Below are positions 52,210 to 61,336 of a DNA stretch of 64,000 nucleotides, one piece after another. The translations under genes were made by a program, and so were the position numbers. Location of the stretch: contig NZ_CP055263.1 of the NCBI RefSeq assembly GCF_014217835.1, positions 3,351,501 through 3,415,500 of the forward strand, in the 5' to 3' direction. The stretch comes from Metabacillus sp. KUDC1714 (GTDB taxonomy: Bacteria > Bacillota > Bacilli > Bacillales > Bacillaceae). The stretch's first letter is position 1. Each line of letters starts with the position of its first letter. Under the pieces are notes generated by a model, which was not told the DNA's origin, did no database searches, and saw only the letters and a program-made list of their open reading frames with translations.

Positions 52210-53190
52210 ATGGTTACTATAGCAGATATTGCAAAAATGGCTGGGGTCGCAAAAAGTACTGTATCAAGGTATTTAAATGGTGGCTCTGTGAGTCAGGCTA
52301 CTAAACAAAAAATAGAGAAGATCATTGAAAAGACTGACTATGTCCCAAATTCTTTTGCGCAAAGTCTTAAAGCAAGAATGACAAATTTAATCGGTGTAGT
52401 TGTACCACGACTTGATTCCTATACTGCTTCAAGAACAATGATAGGGATTGACGATCAACTTAGAGAGTTAAACTTAAAGATGATTGTTGCCAACTCTAGT
52501 TTAAGTGTCGAGAGAGAAATTGAAAACATCTACAGTCTAGCCAAACAAAAAGTTGCTGGATTAATTTTATTGGCTACTGAGATTACTGATGCTCATTTAG
52601 AAGCATTTAAAAAAATAAACATTCCAATTTTAGTTGTTGGTCAAAAACATAAAGATATACATTGTTTAATTCATAACGATGAACAGGGAGCGTATGAATT
52701 AGGAAAGTATGTGGTTTCAAAAGGGCATAAAAAAATAGCTTTTTTAGGAGTGACAGAAAAAGATATCGCCGTTGGTTTTAAAAGAAAAGAAGGTTTTAAA
52801 AAAGCTATTATGGAAGGATGGAATAGTAGTATTCAGTACTATGAAACGACATTTAATAGTGATGATGCAAGGGAAATGGCCAAGGAGATAATTGACAACT
52901 TTAATCCATCTATTATTGTGTGTGCAACAGATAATATAGCACTTGGTGTAATGAAAGCAGCCCATCAAAATGGATTAAGGATACCTAATGATTTATCCAT
53001 TACGGGTTTTGGAGGGTATAGCGTTTCTGAGTACACGAATCCAGGATTAACTACAGTTAAATTTAACTATAAGTTGGCAGGACAAATTGCGGCCCGAAAA
53101 ATAAATGATCTAATATGTAAAAAGGATATTGAAAGGTGTACAGTCTTAGACTTTGAAATTTTGAAGCGGGAAAGCGTTGACAAAATATAA
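52210..53190 (+). CDS. LacI-family repressor of the sucrose cluster (ScrR-like)
   Basis: 326 aa from ATG 52210, which follows TAGGAG at good distance; the frame is open from 52138 but that start has no ribosome site. The HTH is MVTIADIAKMAGVAKSTVSR, the hinge VPNSFAQSLKARM, and the sensor domain follows (LIGVVVPRLDSYTASRTM, LSITGFGGYSVSEYTNPG). It precedes the GH13-PTS-GH32 genes, and three GGAACCGRTTCC-type palindromes lie between them. The inducer is probably sucrose 6-phosphate or fructose-like. A consensus promoter for the next gene starts inside its last codons. Confidence 0.93.
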   Translation: MVTIADIAKMAGVAKSTVSRYLNGGSVSQATKQKIEKIIEKTDYVPNSFAQSLKARMTNLIGVVVPRLDSYTASRTMIGIDDQLRELNLKMIVANSSLSVEREIENIYSLAKQKVAGLILLATEITDAHLEAFKKINIPILVVGQKHKDIHCLIHNDEQGAYELGKYVVSKGHKKIAFLGVTEKDIAVGFKRKEGFKKAIMEGWNSSIQYYETTFNSDDAREMAKEIIDNFNPSIIVCATDNIALGVMKAAHQNGLRIPNDLSITGFGGYSVSEYTNPGLTTVKFNYKLAGQIAARKINDLICKKDIERCTVLDFEILKRESVDKI

Positions 53191-53206
53191 AACAGGAAAG
53201 TATAAT
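53177..53206 (+). promoter_or_regulatory. Consensus SigA promoter of sucrose operon
   Basis: TTGACA and TATAAT are both perfect and 18 bases apart. The -35 box overlaps the last codons of the repressor gene. Operator 1 starts nine bases after the -10 box. Confidence 0.8.
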
Positions 53207-53214
53207 ACATATAC

Positions 53215-53226
53215 GGAACCGGTTCT
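53215..53226. promoter_or_regulatory. Sucrose operon operator 1
   Basis: GGAACCGGTTCT, palindromic around CCGG, covers the predicted transcription start. Related to the two sites downstream. Confidence 0.65.
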
Positions 53227-53275
53227 ATACAATGCAGAGAATGATTGATTAACTAATATTTTTTTCTCTAGTTAA

Positions 53276-53287
53276 GGAACCGATTCC
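53276..53287. promoter_or_regulatory. Sucrose operon operator 2
   Basis: GGAACCGATTCC, centre 61 bases after operator 1. Confidence 0.65.
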
Positions 53288-53390
53288 ATAATGTTATGGA
53301 GGTTTTACTGCACGAATTCATGAAGGCGATTAAACATTTATGCTTAAAAAGCCAAGAATAACGGGTGCATGTATTTTTTTGTTATAAAAC

Positions 53391-53402
53391 GGAACCGATT
53401 CC
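53391..53402. promoter_or_regulatory. Sucrose operon operator 3
   Basis: GGAACCGATTCC, identical to operator 2 and 115 bases further on, 67 bases before the GH13 start. The 279-base gap holds no gene. Confidence 0.65.
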
Positions 53403-53469
53403 ATTTGTGAACAATCATGGTTATCTAGGAAGCTACTTTCATATGAAATAAACGGTTGGAGGGAACAAC

Positions 53470-55173
53470 ATGAAGAAAAAGTGGTGGCAAAAAGAAGTTA
53501 TTTATCAAATTTATCCTAAAAGCTTTTATGACTCAAATAATGATGGGATAGGAGATATAAAAGGGATTACACAAAAACTAGATTACTTACAGTCTTTGGG
53601 GATTACGATGGTGTGGATTTGTCCCATTTACCAATCGCCAATGGCTGATAACGGATATGATATCTCAGATTATTATCAATTAAACCCAGAGTTCGGAGAA
53701 ATGAAAGATCTAGACGAGTTAATTAAAAAGGCAAAAGAAAAAGGTATTAAGGTCGTCCTTGATCTAGTCATCAACCATACATCTGATGAACATCCATGGT
53801 TCCAAGATTTATTAGAGAATCCACATGATAGTAAATATAGAGACTATTATATTCTCAAATCAGGTGAAAACGGTCTGCCTCCTACTAATTGGCGCTCTGT
53901 TTTTGGTGGCAGTGTATGGGAGCCCTTGAAGAATACAGACGAGTACTACTTTCATTCATTTGGAGTGAAACAACCTGACTTAAATTGGGAGAATAAACAA
54001 GTTCGAGAAGAGTTATATAAAATGGTCAATTACTGGCTGGATAAAGGAATTGCAGGGTTTAGAGTAGATGCAATTACATTTATAAAAAAAGATCAAAACT
54101 ATGATAACCTCCCTGCTGATGGAGTTGATGGTCTTGTTAAATGTACAAAAAAGGCACGTAATCAACCGGGCATTGAAGATTTCTTACATGAATTAAAAGA
54201 TAAAACATTTTCTAAATATGATTGTGTGACGATTGGTGAAGCCCCTGGAGTACCTTATGAGCAATACGGTGATTATCTTGGAGACAATGGCTACTTTTCA
54301 ATGATTTTTGATTTTCGCTATGCAGACCTCGATGTAGCTTCAGGTAGTGAGTGGTTTAGAAGGGTCGATTGGGATGTACTAGACCTCAAGAATTTAATCT
54401 TCACTAGTCAAAGGGAAATCCAAAAAGCAGGCTGGGGAGCAAACTTTTTAGAGAATCATGACCAGAATCGTTCAATAAGTAAGTATATAAAAAAGGTAGA
54501 GAATCGAAATTTCTATTCTGCAACAATGCTGGGAGCGATGTTCTTTTATCTTAGAGGAACACCTTTTATCTATCAAGGTCAAGAAATAGGAATGACTAAC
54601 TTCGAACGCAAAAGTATTGAAGAATTTGATGATATTTCAAGTATTGATCAGTATTATCGTTCCATGAAAGAAGGCTTTAGTGAAGATGAAGCTTTACACT
54701 TTATAAATTTAAGAAGCCGTGATAATTCAAGAACGCCATTTCATTGGAGTGCTCAGGATTATGGTGGATTCTCAGAAGTTAAGCCTTGGTTAGGTATGAA
54801 CGAGAATTATAAAACGATTAATGTGGAACAACAGGAGCAGGATCAAGATTCCATCTTACAGTTTTATAAAAAAATCATTCAAGTTAGACAATCAAGTGAG
54901 GCAAGTGAATGCTTAATTTATGGAGAGATTGAGCCTATTTTAGAAGAACATCCAACGATTGTTTCGTATAAGCGTAAGCTGAATGGTGAAGAAGTTATTT
55001 GTTATTTCAATTTTTCATCTGAGAGTCAAAAAGTCGAACTTGAACATAACGAATATCATGTTTTATTAAACAACTACAAAGAGGAAAAAGAAACGATATC
55101 TGAACAAGAAGATTCTCTCAAGCCATATCAAGCACTAGTACTCTTAAAGAAAGAAGCGAGCCATCATGAGTGA
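53470..55173 (+). CDS. GH13 alpha-glucosidase (oligo-1,6-glucosidase/MalL/DexB group)
   Basis: Cytoplasmic alpha-glucosidase (567 aa). QIYPKSFYDSNNDGIGDIKG begins the barrel. The catalytic triad is D200 in GFRVDAIT, E257 in TIGEAPG and D331 in ENHDQNR. The residue after the nucleophile is Ala; isomaltase-type members usually have Val there, so the bond specificity may differ. DNGYFSMIFDFRYAD recalls dextran glucosidases. In this operon it may hydrolyse sucrose, isomaltulose or their phosphates. The stop overlaps the PTS gene start by 8 bases, indicating translational coupling. GGAGGG precedes the ATG. Confidence 0.93.
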   Translation: MKKKWWQKEVIYQIYPKSFYDSNNDGIGDIKGITQKLDYLQSLGITMVWICPIYQSPMADNGYDISDYYQLNPEFGEMKDLDELIKKAKEKGIKVVLDLVINHTSDEHPWFQDLLENPHDSKYRDYYILKSGENGLPPTNWRSVFGGSVWEPLKNTDEYYFHSFGVKQPDLNWENKQVREELYKMVNYWLDKGIAGFRVDAITFIKKDQNYDNLPADGVDGLVKCTKKARNQPGIEDFLHELKDKTFSKYDCVTIGEAPGVPYEQYGDYLGDNGYFSMIFDFRYADLDVASGSEWFRRVDWDVLDLKNLIFTSQREIQKAGWGANFLENHDQNRSISKYIKKVENRNFYSATMLGAMFFYLRGTPFIYQGQEIGMTNFERKSIEEFDDISSIDQYYRSMKEGFSEDEALHFINLRSRDNSRTPFHWSAQDYGGFSEVKPWLGMNENYKTINVEQQEQDQDSILQFYKKIIQVRQSSEASECLIYGEIEPILEEHPTIVSYKRKLNGEEVICYFNFSSESQKVELEHNEYHVLLNNYKEEKETISEQEDSLKPYQALVLLKKEASHHE

Positions 55174-56608
55174 AAATAAATATGAACGTATAGGAAAAGA
55201 GATTGTTAATGTAATTGGTGAGGATAATATTGAATCGTATGTCCACTGTGCAACAAGATTGCGCTTTTCTGTTAAAGAACGTGAAAAGATAGATGATGAG
55301 GCGATTGAAAAGATTGATGAGGTCAAAGGTGTATTTTTTAATGCTGGCCAATACCAGGTCATTTTAGGGACAGGTACGGTCAATAAAGTCTACTTAGCTT
55401 TAAAAGGGGATCAACCTGATCAGGAAGAACCAGCGGATAAGAAAGCATCTTCTAATAAAAAGGACAAGGGAATAAGAAAGGGAGTACGTACGTTAGCCGA
55501 TATCTTTATTCCTATTATTCCAATTATTGGAGCAACTGGTTTATTCCTTGGGTTAAAGGGTGTGTTGTTTAGTGATGCACTATTGGGCTTAATGGGCATG
55601 AGTATTGATGATATTCCTAGTTATCTGGTGACACTTATATCTGTTCTGACAGACACAGCTTTTGCTTTTTTACCAGCATTAATCTGTTGGTCTGCATTTA
55701 GAAATTTTGGCGGTATGCCTATTATTGGTTTTGTACTTGGGCTAATGCTTGTTTCTCCCGCTCTTCCTAATGCATATGCAGTTGCAGACATCAACAGTGG
55801 AATAGAACCAATTATGGCTTTCGGTTTCATTCCGGTTGTTGGTTACCAAGGTAGTGTGTTAACAGCTCTTGTTGTTGGAATCCTTGGTGCAAAACTCGAG
55901 AAAAGGTTACGGGCTGTAATGCCAAATGCATTAGATTTAATTTTTACGCCTTTCTTTGTTTTATTATGTATGATGATTACAGGTTTACTCATTTTGGGTC
56001 CTTTATTGCATTTTGTGGAAACTGGTTTAATAACAGTTGTTACTCAACTTATAGATGCCCCTTTTGGGATTGGTGGACTATTGATTGGATTTATCTATCC
56101 TCTAGCAGTTATGACGGGCATGCATCATTTATTTATCATGATTGAAACAACGCTACTTGCGAATACAGGATTTAATCCTCTAATTACTTTATGTGCGATG
56201 TACGGTTTTGCGAATGCAGGTACTTGTTTGGCGATAACAATTAAAGCTAAAAAAAGTGCAGTAAAGGTTATGGGCGCAAGTGCAACTGCTACTCAATTAC
56301 TTGGTGTTAGTGAACCGGCCTTGTTTGGTGTCGTTATGAGATATAGCATGAAGCCGCTTTATGTTATGGTGGCTTGTTCAGCTGTTGGAGGGGCAATTTT
56401 ATCCTTATTAAATATCCAAGCAAATTCATATGGATTGGCTGTTGTGCTTTCACCTTTAATGTACATTTATGAGTGGAATCAACTAGTCGTTTATCTTGTG
56501 GTTTCCATTCTAATTTTTGTTGCTGCACTTATCATCACTTACTTATTTGCAGTTCCAAAAGAAGTGATGGAAGAAGACCAAGATCAGAAATTAAGCAATG
56601 TGAGTTAA
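55166..56608 (+). CDS. scrA: Sucrose-type PTS transporter, EIIBC
   Basis: Phosphotransferase permease (480 aa) that imports and phosphorylates a glucoside, probably sucrose to sucrose 6-phosphate. The EIIB domain (residues 1-85) has phospho-cysteine C28 in VHCATRLRF; the EIIC domain (~110-465) has about 10 membrane segments with IPIIPIIGATGLFLGLKG, the family-specific MHHLFIMIETTL and GVSEPALFGV. No EIIA domain is attached, so a glucose-type EIIA from elsewhere must serve, as for B. subtilis SacP. Trehalose specificity is an alternative, but the GH32 gene after it favours sucrose. Confidence 0.9.
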   Translation: MSENKYERIGKEIVNVIGEDNIESYVHCATRLRFSVKEREKIDDEAIEKIDEVKGVFFNAGQYQVILGTGTVNKVYLALKGDQPDQEEPADKKASSNKKDKGIRKGVRTLADIFIPIIPIIGATGLFLGLKGVLFSDALLGLMGMSIDDIPSYLVTLISVLTDTAFAFLPALICWSAFRNFGGMPIIGFVLGLMLVSPALPNAYAVADINSGIEPIMAFGFIPVVGYQGSVLTALVVGILGAKLEKRLRAVMPNALDLIFTPFFVLLCMMITGLLILGPLLHFVETGLITVVTQLIDAPFGIGGLLIGFIYPLAVMTGMHHLFIMIETTLLANTGFNPLITLCAMYGFANAGTCLAITIKAKKSAVKVMGASATATQLLGVSEPALFGVVMRYSMKPLYVMVACSAVGGAILSLLNIQANSYGLAVVLSPLMYIYEWNQLVVYLVVSILIFVAALIITYLFAVPKEVMEEDQDQKLSNVS

Positions 56609-56641
56609 TAGTTAATATATAGAAGAATCTGTTCGCTAATT

Positions 56642-56669
56642 ACGAGTTGCTTTAGCAACTCGTTTTATT
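56642..56669 (+). terminator. Terminator after PTS gene
   Basis: ACGAGTTGC pairs perfectly with GCAACTCGT around TTTA and is followed by TTTATTATTT. It separates the PTS gene from scrB. Confidence 0.8.
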
Positions 56670-56673
56670 ATTT

Positions 56674-56890
56674 GGCTCTTTTCTAAAAGATTGTTGTTTT
56701 TGAACAAAACTGATTAGGGTGATTGGAACGGATATGCGAGACTCCTGTGGGAGTAGCGGGACAGATGAGACCCCGCAGGCGCTTCGCGCTGAGGAGTCTC
56801 ATCGCCCGCCCCACGGAAAGCGAGCATCCTGCAGCGCCAATCAACCAACCCAATACTATTTTAAAAGCAACAAAGTTTGCGAAAACAGCC
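56674..56890 (-). repeat. GC-rich dispersed repeat, copy 2 (inverted relative to copy 1)
   Basis: About 217 bases. On the minus strand it starts GGCTGTTTTCGCAAACTTTG, exactly as copy 1 at 23518, and shares the GGGGCGGGCG, GGGGTCTCA-CTGTCCCGCT and AGGAGTCTCGCA blocks. It fills most of the gap between the PTS terminator and the ribosome site of scrB. A frame opens through it, but it is not coding. Confidence 0.9.
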
Positions 56891-56925
56891 TATTATTTAA
56901 AATTGTTTTCGGAGGAAATTTAACT

Positions 56926-58398
56926 ATGAAATGGACAAAAGAAGCACGCTATCGTACGTATGAAAGTATGACCTTAGCAGAACAAAAAAAACTGGAATTA
57001 TCAGTATCGGCTAGTCCATGGAGGCAACATTATCATATTCAACCGATGTATGGTTTGTTAAACGATCCTAATGGCTTTGTTTGGTATAACGGACGTTATT
57101 ATTTATTTTATCAATGGTTTCCCTTTGGTGCCGTTCATGGTATGAAACACTGGTTCCAGACAGAATCAGCGGATCTAGTAAACTGGGAAAACAAAGGAGT
57201 CGCGATCAAACCAGATTATTCATTTGAAAGTCACGGAATCTATTCTGGGAGTGGGATTGTGCATAATAATCTCCTATATTTGTTCTATACTGCAAATAAA
57301 CGAGATGAAGAATGGAATCGCCTTGCCTCACAGTGTTTAGTGATTATGGATAAGACAGGGAGAATGACGAAACAAGCTACACCAATTATTAAGAGCCAAC
57401 CAGAAGGGTACACAGAGCATTTTAGAGACCCGAAAGTATGGCGAGAAAAAGACAATTTCTATATGGTTGTTGGGGGTCAGCGTGAAGATTTAACCGGCTG
57501 TGTTCTCCTTTACCAATCGCATGATTTAAAACAGTGGTCTTGGCAAGGAGAGGTAAAAACGAAAGAACGGAATTTCGGTTTTATGTGGGAATGTCCGGAC
57601 TACTTTGAATTACAAAACCATGGAATTCTACTATTTTCACCTCAAGGGATTCATTCTAAAGGAGATTCTTTTCAAAACATTTATCAATCTGGAGCTTTTG
57701 TGGGGAAGCCTCTAAATATAGCAAATGGTCATTTTGATCACTGCGATTTTCAGGAAATAGATGCTGGTTTTGATTTCTATGCTCCACAAACAACTGTATC
57801 TCCTGATGGAAGGCGTCTGCTCGTAGGCTGGATGGGATTACCAGATATAGAGTATCCCACTGATTCTGAAGGATGGGCTCATTGTTTAACGCTACCAAGA
57901 GAGTTATCAATTGAGGGAAATGTTCTCTATCAGAAACCAATACGTGAACTGAAAGAGAAACGGAAAAATGAAGTCAGTGCAAAATTGGAACTAAGTGACA
58001 GCGTAGAAAACCTTGGCACACTTTCAGGTAACTCGTTTGAAATGATATGTGAAGTAGAAATAGGAAGTGCTCAGAGGGCGGGATTGAAGCTACGTGTCGG
58101 TGAGGGGGAAGAAACATTACTTTATCTTGATCATGGAGTTAAGAAAGTAGTGCTTGATCGTACCAAAACAGGGACTCCTTTTGCACAAGAATATGGGACA
58201 ATTCGTCAGAAGCATTATCAGAAAAACAAAGTGCGTTTTCAAATCTTTATAGATATATCCTCAATAGAAGTATTTGTGAATGATGGAGAAATCGTTTTTA
58301 CTTCACGTCTATTTCCTAAAATAGAAAGTCAGGGCATTCAATTCTTTGCAGAAAAAGGCTCGGCGAAAATTGAGGCTATTCAATGGAAATATGAATAA
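56926..58398 (+). CDS. scrB: Sucrose-6-phosphate hydrolase (GH32)
   Basis: GH32 invertase (490 aa) that splits sucrose 6-phosphate into glucose 6-phosphate and fructose. GLLNDPNGF with nucleophile D47, HFRDPKVW with D168 and MWECPDYF with acid/base E222 are present. The C-terminal sandwich has VLDRTKTG and FIDISSIEVFVNDGE. The frame is open from 56719 through the dispersed repeat, but CGGAGGAAAT places the start at ATG 56926. Cytoplasmic. It follows the sucrose PTS gene, which defines its substrate; a terminator and the repeat lie between them, so it may have its own promoter or depend on read-through. Confidence 0.94.
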   Translation: MKWTKEARYRTYESMTLAEQKKLELSVSASPWRQHYHIQPMYGLLNDPNGFVWYNGRYYLFYQWFPFGAVHGMKHWFQTESADLVNWENKGVAIKPDYSFESHGIYSGSGIVHNNLLYLFYTANKRDEEWNRLASQCLVIMDKTGRMTKQATPIIKSQPEGYTEHFRDPKVWREKDNFYMVVGGQREDLTGCVLLYQSHDLKQWSWQGEVKTKERNFGFMWECPDYFELQNHGILLFSPQGIHSKGDSFQNIYQSGAFVGKPLNIANGHFDHCDFQEIDAGFDFYAPQTTVSPDGRRLLVGWMGLPDIEYPTDSEGWAHCLTLPRELSIEGNVLYQKPIRELKEKRKNEVSAKLELSDSVENLGTLSGNSFEMICEVEIGSAQRAGLKLRVGEGEETLLYLDHGVKKVVLDRTKTGTPFAQEYGTIRQKHYQKNKVRFQIFIDISSIEVFVNDGEIVFTSRLFPKIESQGIQFFAEKGSAKIEAIQWKYE

Positions 58399-58480
58399 TT
58401 AAAAGGTGCTTTAATAAAAAATCAGGTTCTTTTTTGAGAGATTGTCGTTTATATAACAAAAACTAATTCAGGTATGATTA

Positions 58481-58521
58481 AAAAACAACTTCCCAAGTCT
58501 CTTAACTGGGAAGTTGTTTTA
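58481..58521. terminator. Terminator between converging scrB and dehydrogenase genes
   Basis: AAAACAACTTCCCAAG and ACTGGGAAGTTGTTTT form a long stem around about 7 bases. A- and T-tracts on both sides suggest it works for both strands. Confidence 0.85.
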
Positions 58522-58554
58522 AAGTGATATTTATAAGTGAAAATGTTTTATCCT

Positions 58555-59517
58555 TTAATACCCCTTCTCGAAATCAAGTAGATTAATGCTTGGGACTTTT
58601 CCATTAAGATAACTATTCAAGTTAGGGACAAAAATATCTTCGATTACCCGTTTATTGTAGTATTCCGTACTGCCTGAAGTGTGAGGAGTAATAATGACAT
58701 TTTCCATTTCCCAAAGTGGACTTTTCTGCGGAAGCGGTTCAATTTCGAAAACATCTAGCCCTGCTCCGGCAATTTGTTTTTCCTCGAGAGCTTCTATTAG
58801 TTCATTTTCTTCGACAATTGCTCCACGCCCAATATTGATGAAAAATGCAGAAGACTTCATCGATTGAAATTCCTTCTTACCAAATAGTCCCTTTGTTTTT
58901 GGTGTCAATGGCAAGGTTACAATGACATAATCACATTTTGGAAGAATCGTATGTAAATCAGCTGGTGTATACATTTCATCGACATATTCTTCTGCCTGTC
59001 CTGAGTTTCGTAAACCAAGAACAGTCATACCAAATGCTTTTGCAATTTTTGCGGTTTCCAAGCCAATATTTCCAACACCTATGATCCCGACGGTTTTTTC
59101 ATGAATTTCCTGGTTCATCGATGCATGGTGCCATGTTTGGTTTAATTGCTGTCTCACATATGTATGAATTTTTCGTGTTAATCCAAGCATTAATGCAAAG
59201 ATTGTTTCTGAAATCGGGTAAGCATGAACGCCGTTTGCTGATGTAATTTGCACATTGTTTGATTGTAAACGCTTAAGTGGAAGTGAGTTTACACCTGCAC
59301 TCCATGTTTGAAGCCACTTTAGGTTTGCCTGTTTAGCATTAATAATTTCATTCATTTCTTTTTTCCAGCCTGCAATGATTTCGGCATCGGCTACATGAGA
59401 TTCCCATATGGATGGAGCACTCCCGACGATGATGGTCCAATCTGGAATGATTTCTTTTATTTTACTTAATAAAGAATCATTTATATTTTGGCTAATGATC
59501 AACTTTCTTTCTGACAT
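58555..59517 (-). CDS. D-2-hydroxyacid dehydrogenase
   Basis: NAD(P)-dependent oxidoreductase (320 aa) interconverting 2-oxoacids and D-2-hydroxyacids. The nucleotide-binding loop is GIIGVGNIGLETAK near residue 140. The catalytic Arg lies in the NIGRGAIVEE region (~230), Glu in DVFEIEPLP and His in ITPHTSGST. GVHAYPISETIFALMLGLTR is typical of the glyoxylate/hydroxypyruvate-like subgroup. It is divergent from the GH4 gene. The substrate cannot be told; a link to uronate or sugar-acid metabolism is only suggested by the neighbour. Confidence 0.92.
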   Translation of the reverse strand: MSERKLIISQNINDSLLSKIKEIIPDWTIIVGSAPSIWESHVADAEIIAGWKKEMNEIINAKQANLKWLQTWSAGVNSLPLKRLQSNNVQITSANGVHAYPISETIFALMLGLTRKIHTYVRQQLNQTWHHASMNQEIHEKTVGIIGVGNIGLETAKIAKAFGMTVLGLRNSGQAEEYVDEMYTPADLHTILPKCDYVIVTLPLTPKTKGLFGKKEFQSMKSSAFFINIGRGAIVEENELIEALEEKQIAGAGLDVFEIEPLPQKSPLWEMENVIITPHTSGSTEYYNKRVIEDIFVPNLNSYLNGKVPSINLLDFEKGY

Positions 59518-59773
59518 ATCCCAACCCCCTAGTATGTTCAGTTTATTCTATTATATTGTTGGTTGCAAAGATTCACTACATTTAATAATTATCATATATT
59601 TACTCACATTTTTCATTCTAATTAATAGAAATTTAGGAAAGTATTACGTGAACATAAGTAAGAATAGTATCAAAAATCTTACTTTTAATATAATATACCT
59701 TACTTTTCTTTATGTAATATGTAAGTGCTTTTATTGTAAAATAAAAGTATCTCAAAGAAAGGGGAGTATATTA

Positions 59774-61174
59774 ATGAATAAGTTTACTAAAGTCAAAGAT
59801 GTACAGATTGCTTATATTGGTGGAGGATCACGAGGATGGGCTTGGGGATTGATGAGCGATCTTGCTACAGAAGGGGCTCTTTCTGGAAAGGTTAAGCTCT
59901 ATGATATTAATTATGATGCCGCCTATCAAAATGAGTTAATAGGAAATCGCTTGAAGGATCGCGTCGATGTTGTTGGGCAATGGGATTATGAAGCTGTTAG
60001 GACATTAGAGGAAGCGCTTACAGGTTCGGACTTCGTTATTATTTCTATCCTTCCTGGTTCATTTGATGAGATGCATTCAGATGTGCATTTACCAGAAAAG
60101 TATGGTGTGTACCAATCAGTAGGTGATACTGTCGGTCCTGGTGGTTTAGTCAGAGCATTAAGAACAATCCCTATATTTGTAGATATCGCAGAACATATAA
60201 AGGAATATTCACCAAATGCATGGGTTATAAACTATACAAACCCGATGACACTATGTACGAGAGCTTTATATACGACATTTCCAGAAATTAAAGCAATTGG
60301 CTGTTGCCATGAAGTTTTTGGTACCCAGAAATTATTAGCATCGATGTTAGAGGTTTTACAAGGTATTGAGAATGTTGACCGAAGAGAAATTGATATAAAC
60401 GTATTAGGGATAAACCACTTCACATGGATTGATAAAGCTTCTTATAAAGGTACAGATCTTTTTCCATTGTATTCCCAGTTTGTCGACAAGTATCATGAAA
60501 GTGGCTTTGAAGGTTCAGAGGAAGGACATTGGATGAATAATCACTTTAAATCCGCTGAAAGGGTAAAGTTTGACCTATTTAAAAGATTCGGATTAATTGC
60601 AGCAGCTGGTGACCGCCACTTAGCTGAATTTATGCCGAATACCTGGTATTTAAAAAATCCTGAAAAAGTTAGAGAGTGGAAATTTGGATTAACTCCTGTT
60701 AAATGGCGTAAAAAGAACAAACAAGAATTAATCGAAAAGAGTAATCGATTAGCATCAGGTGTAGAGCCATTTGAACTGAATCCAACTGGAGAAGAAGGCG
60801 TAGATATGATCAAAGCACTCCTTGGGTTAGGCGAATTAATCACAAATGTGAATATACCTAATAAAGGCCAGATGAATGGTGTGCCTTTAGAAACTGTAGT
60901 AGAAACAAATGCGGTCATAAGCTATGACAATGTAAGACCTGTACTGGCCGGGAAATTACCTGATTCTATTAATAATTTGGTCATTCGTCACGTTCACAAC
61001 CAAGAAGTAACATTACAAGCTGCTCTTGGTCAGGATAAAGACTTAGCCCTTCAAGCATTTATACAAGATCCTTTATTAAGTACACTAACACCTGAAGAAG
61101 CTGCAGAGCTTTTTGAGGAAATGTTAGGTAATACACGTGAATACTTGAATGGATGGGAGCTTCAAGAGGTATAA
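59774..61174 (+). CDS. lplD: GH4 alpha-galacturonidase (LplD-like)
   Basis: NAD- and Mn-dependent family 4 glycosidase (466 aa from ATG 59774, after AAAGGGGAG; the frame is open much further upstream without support). The Rossmann start is IAYIGGGSRGWAWGLMSDLA; NYTNPMTL, CCHEVFG with metal ligand C178 and GINHFTW with H215 are the GH4 catalytic elements. The sequence type is that of B. subtilis LplD, which removes galacturonic acid from pectin-derived oligosaccharides by oxidation and elimination (known). The YesMN pair that follows probably governs a pectin-oligosaccharide importer beyond the right edge. Confidence 0.92.
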   Translation: MNKFTKVKDVQIAYIGGGSRGWAWGLMSDLATEGALSGKVKLYDINYDAAYQNELIGNRLKDRVDVVGQWDYEAVRTLEEALTGSDFVIISILPGSFDEMHSDVHLPEKYGVYQSVGDTVGPGGLVRALRTIPIFVDIAEHIKEYSPNAWVINYTNPMTLCTRALYTTFPEIKAIGCCHEVFGTQKLLASMLEVLQGIENVDRREIDINVLGINHFTWIDKASYKGTDLFPLYSQFVDKYHESGFEGSEEGHWMNNHFKSAERVKFDLFKRFGLIAAAGDRHLAEFMPNTWYLKNPEKVREWKFGLTPVKWRKKNKQELIEKSNRLASGVEPFELNPTGEEGVDMIKALLGLGELITNVNIPNKGQMNGVPLETVVETNAVISYDNVRPVLAGKLPDSINNLVIRHVHNQEVTLQAALGQDKDLALQAFIQDPLLSTLTPEEAAELFEEMLGNTREYLNGWELQEV

Positions 61175-61265
61175 GGATGCGATTTGAAAATTGAACCTCT
61201 CTGTAGAACGTACCAGGCGATTCTCCAAAAACTATAATGACAAAAATGAATAACAGTATTTACAT

Positions 61266-61336
61266 AAAAACTCCTATTGTAGAGGTGTTGAACTTGTTTT
61301 TTCCATAAACAAGCCTTCTACAAAGGAGTTTTTTCT
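61266..61336 (+). terminator. Long hairpin terminator after GH4 gene
   Basis: AAAACTCCTATTGTAGA and TCTACAAAGGAGTTTT form the outer stem, and CTTGTTT with AAACAAG the inner one, followed by TTTCTG. From here to 61637 no gene is seen; GAGGGAG at about 61480 precedes only a nine-codon frame (ATG 61495). Confidence 0.75.

Noticed and set aside
56719..56925. N-terminal extension of the scrB frame
   Set aside because: It runs through the dispersed repeat, has no ribosome site, and the GH32 start is fixed by CGGAGGAAAT before ATG 56926.
59408..59773. 122-codon extension of the GH4 frame overlapping the divergent dehydrogenase gene
   Set aside because: No ribosome site or family similarity; GH4 proteins start at the Rossmann fold, matching ATG 59774.
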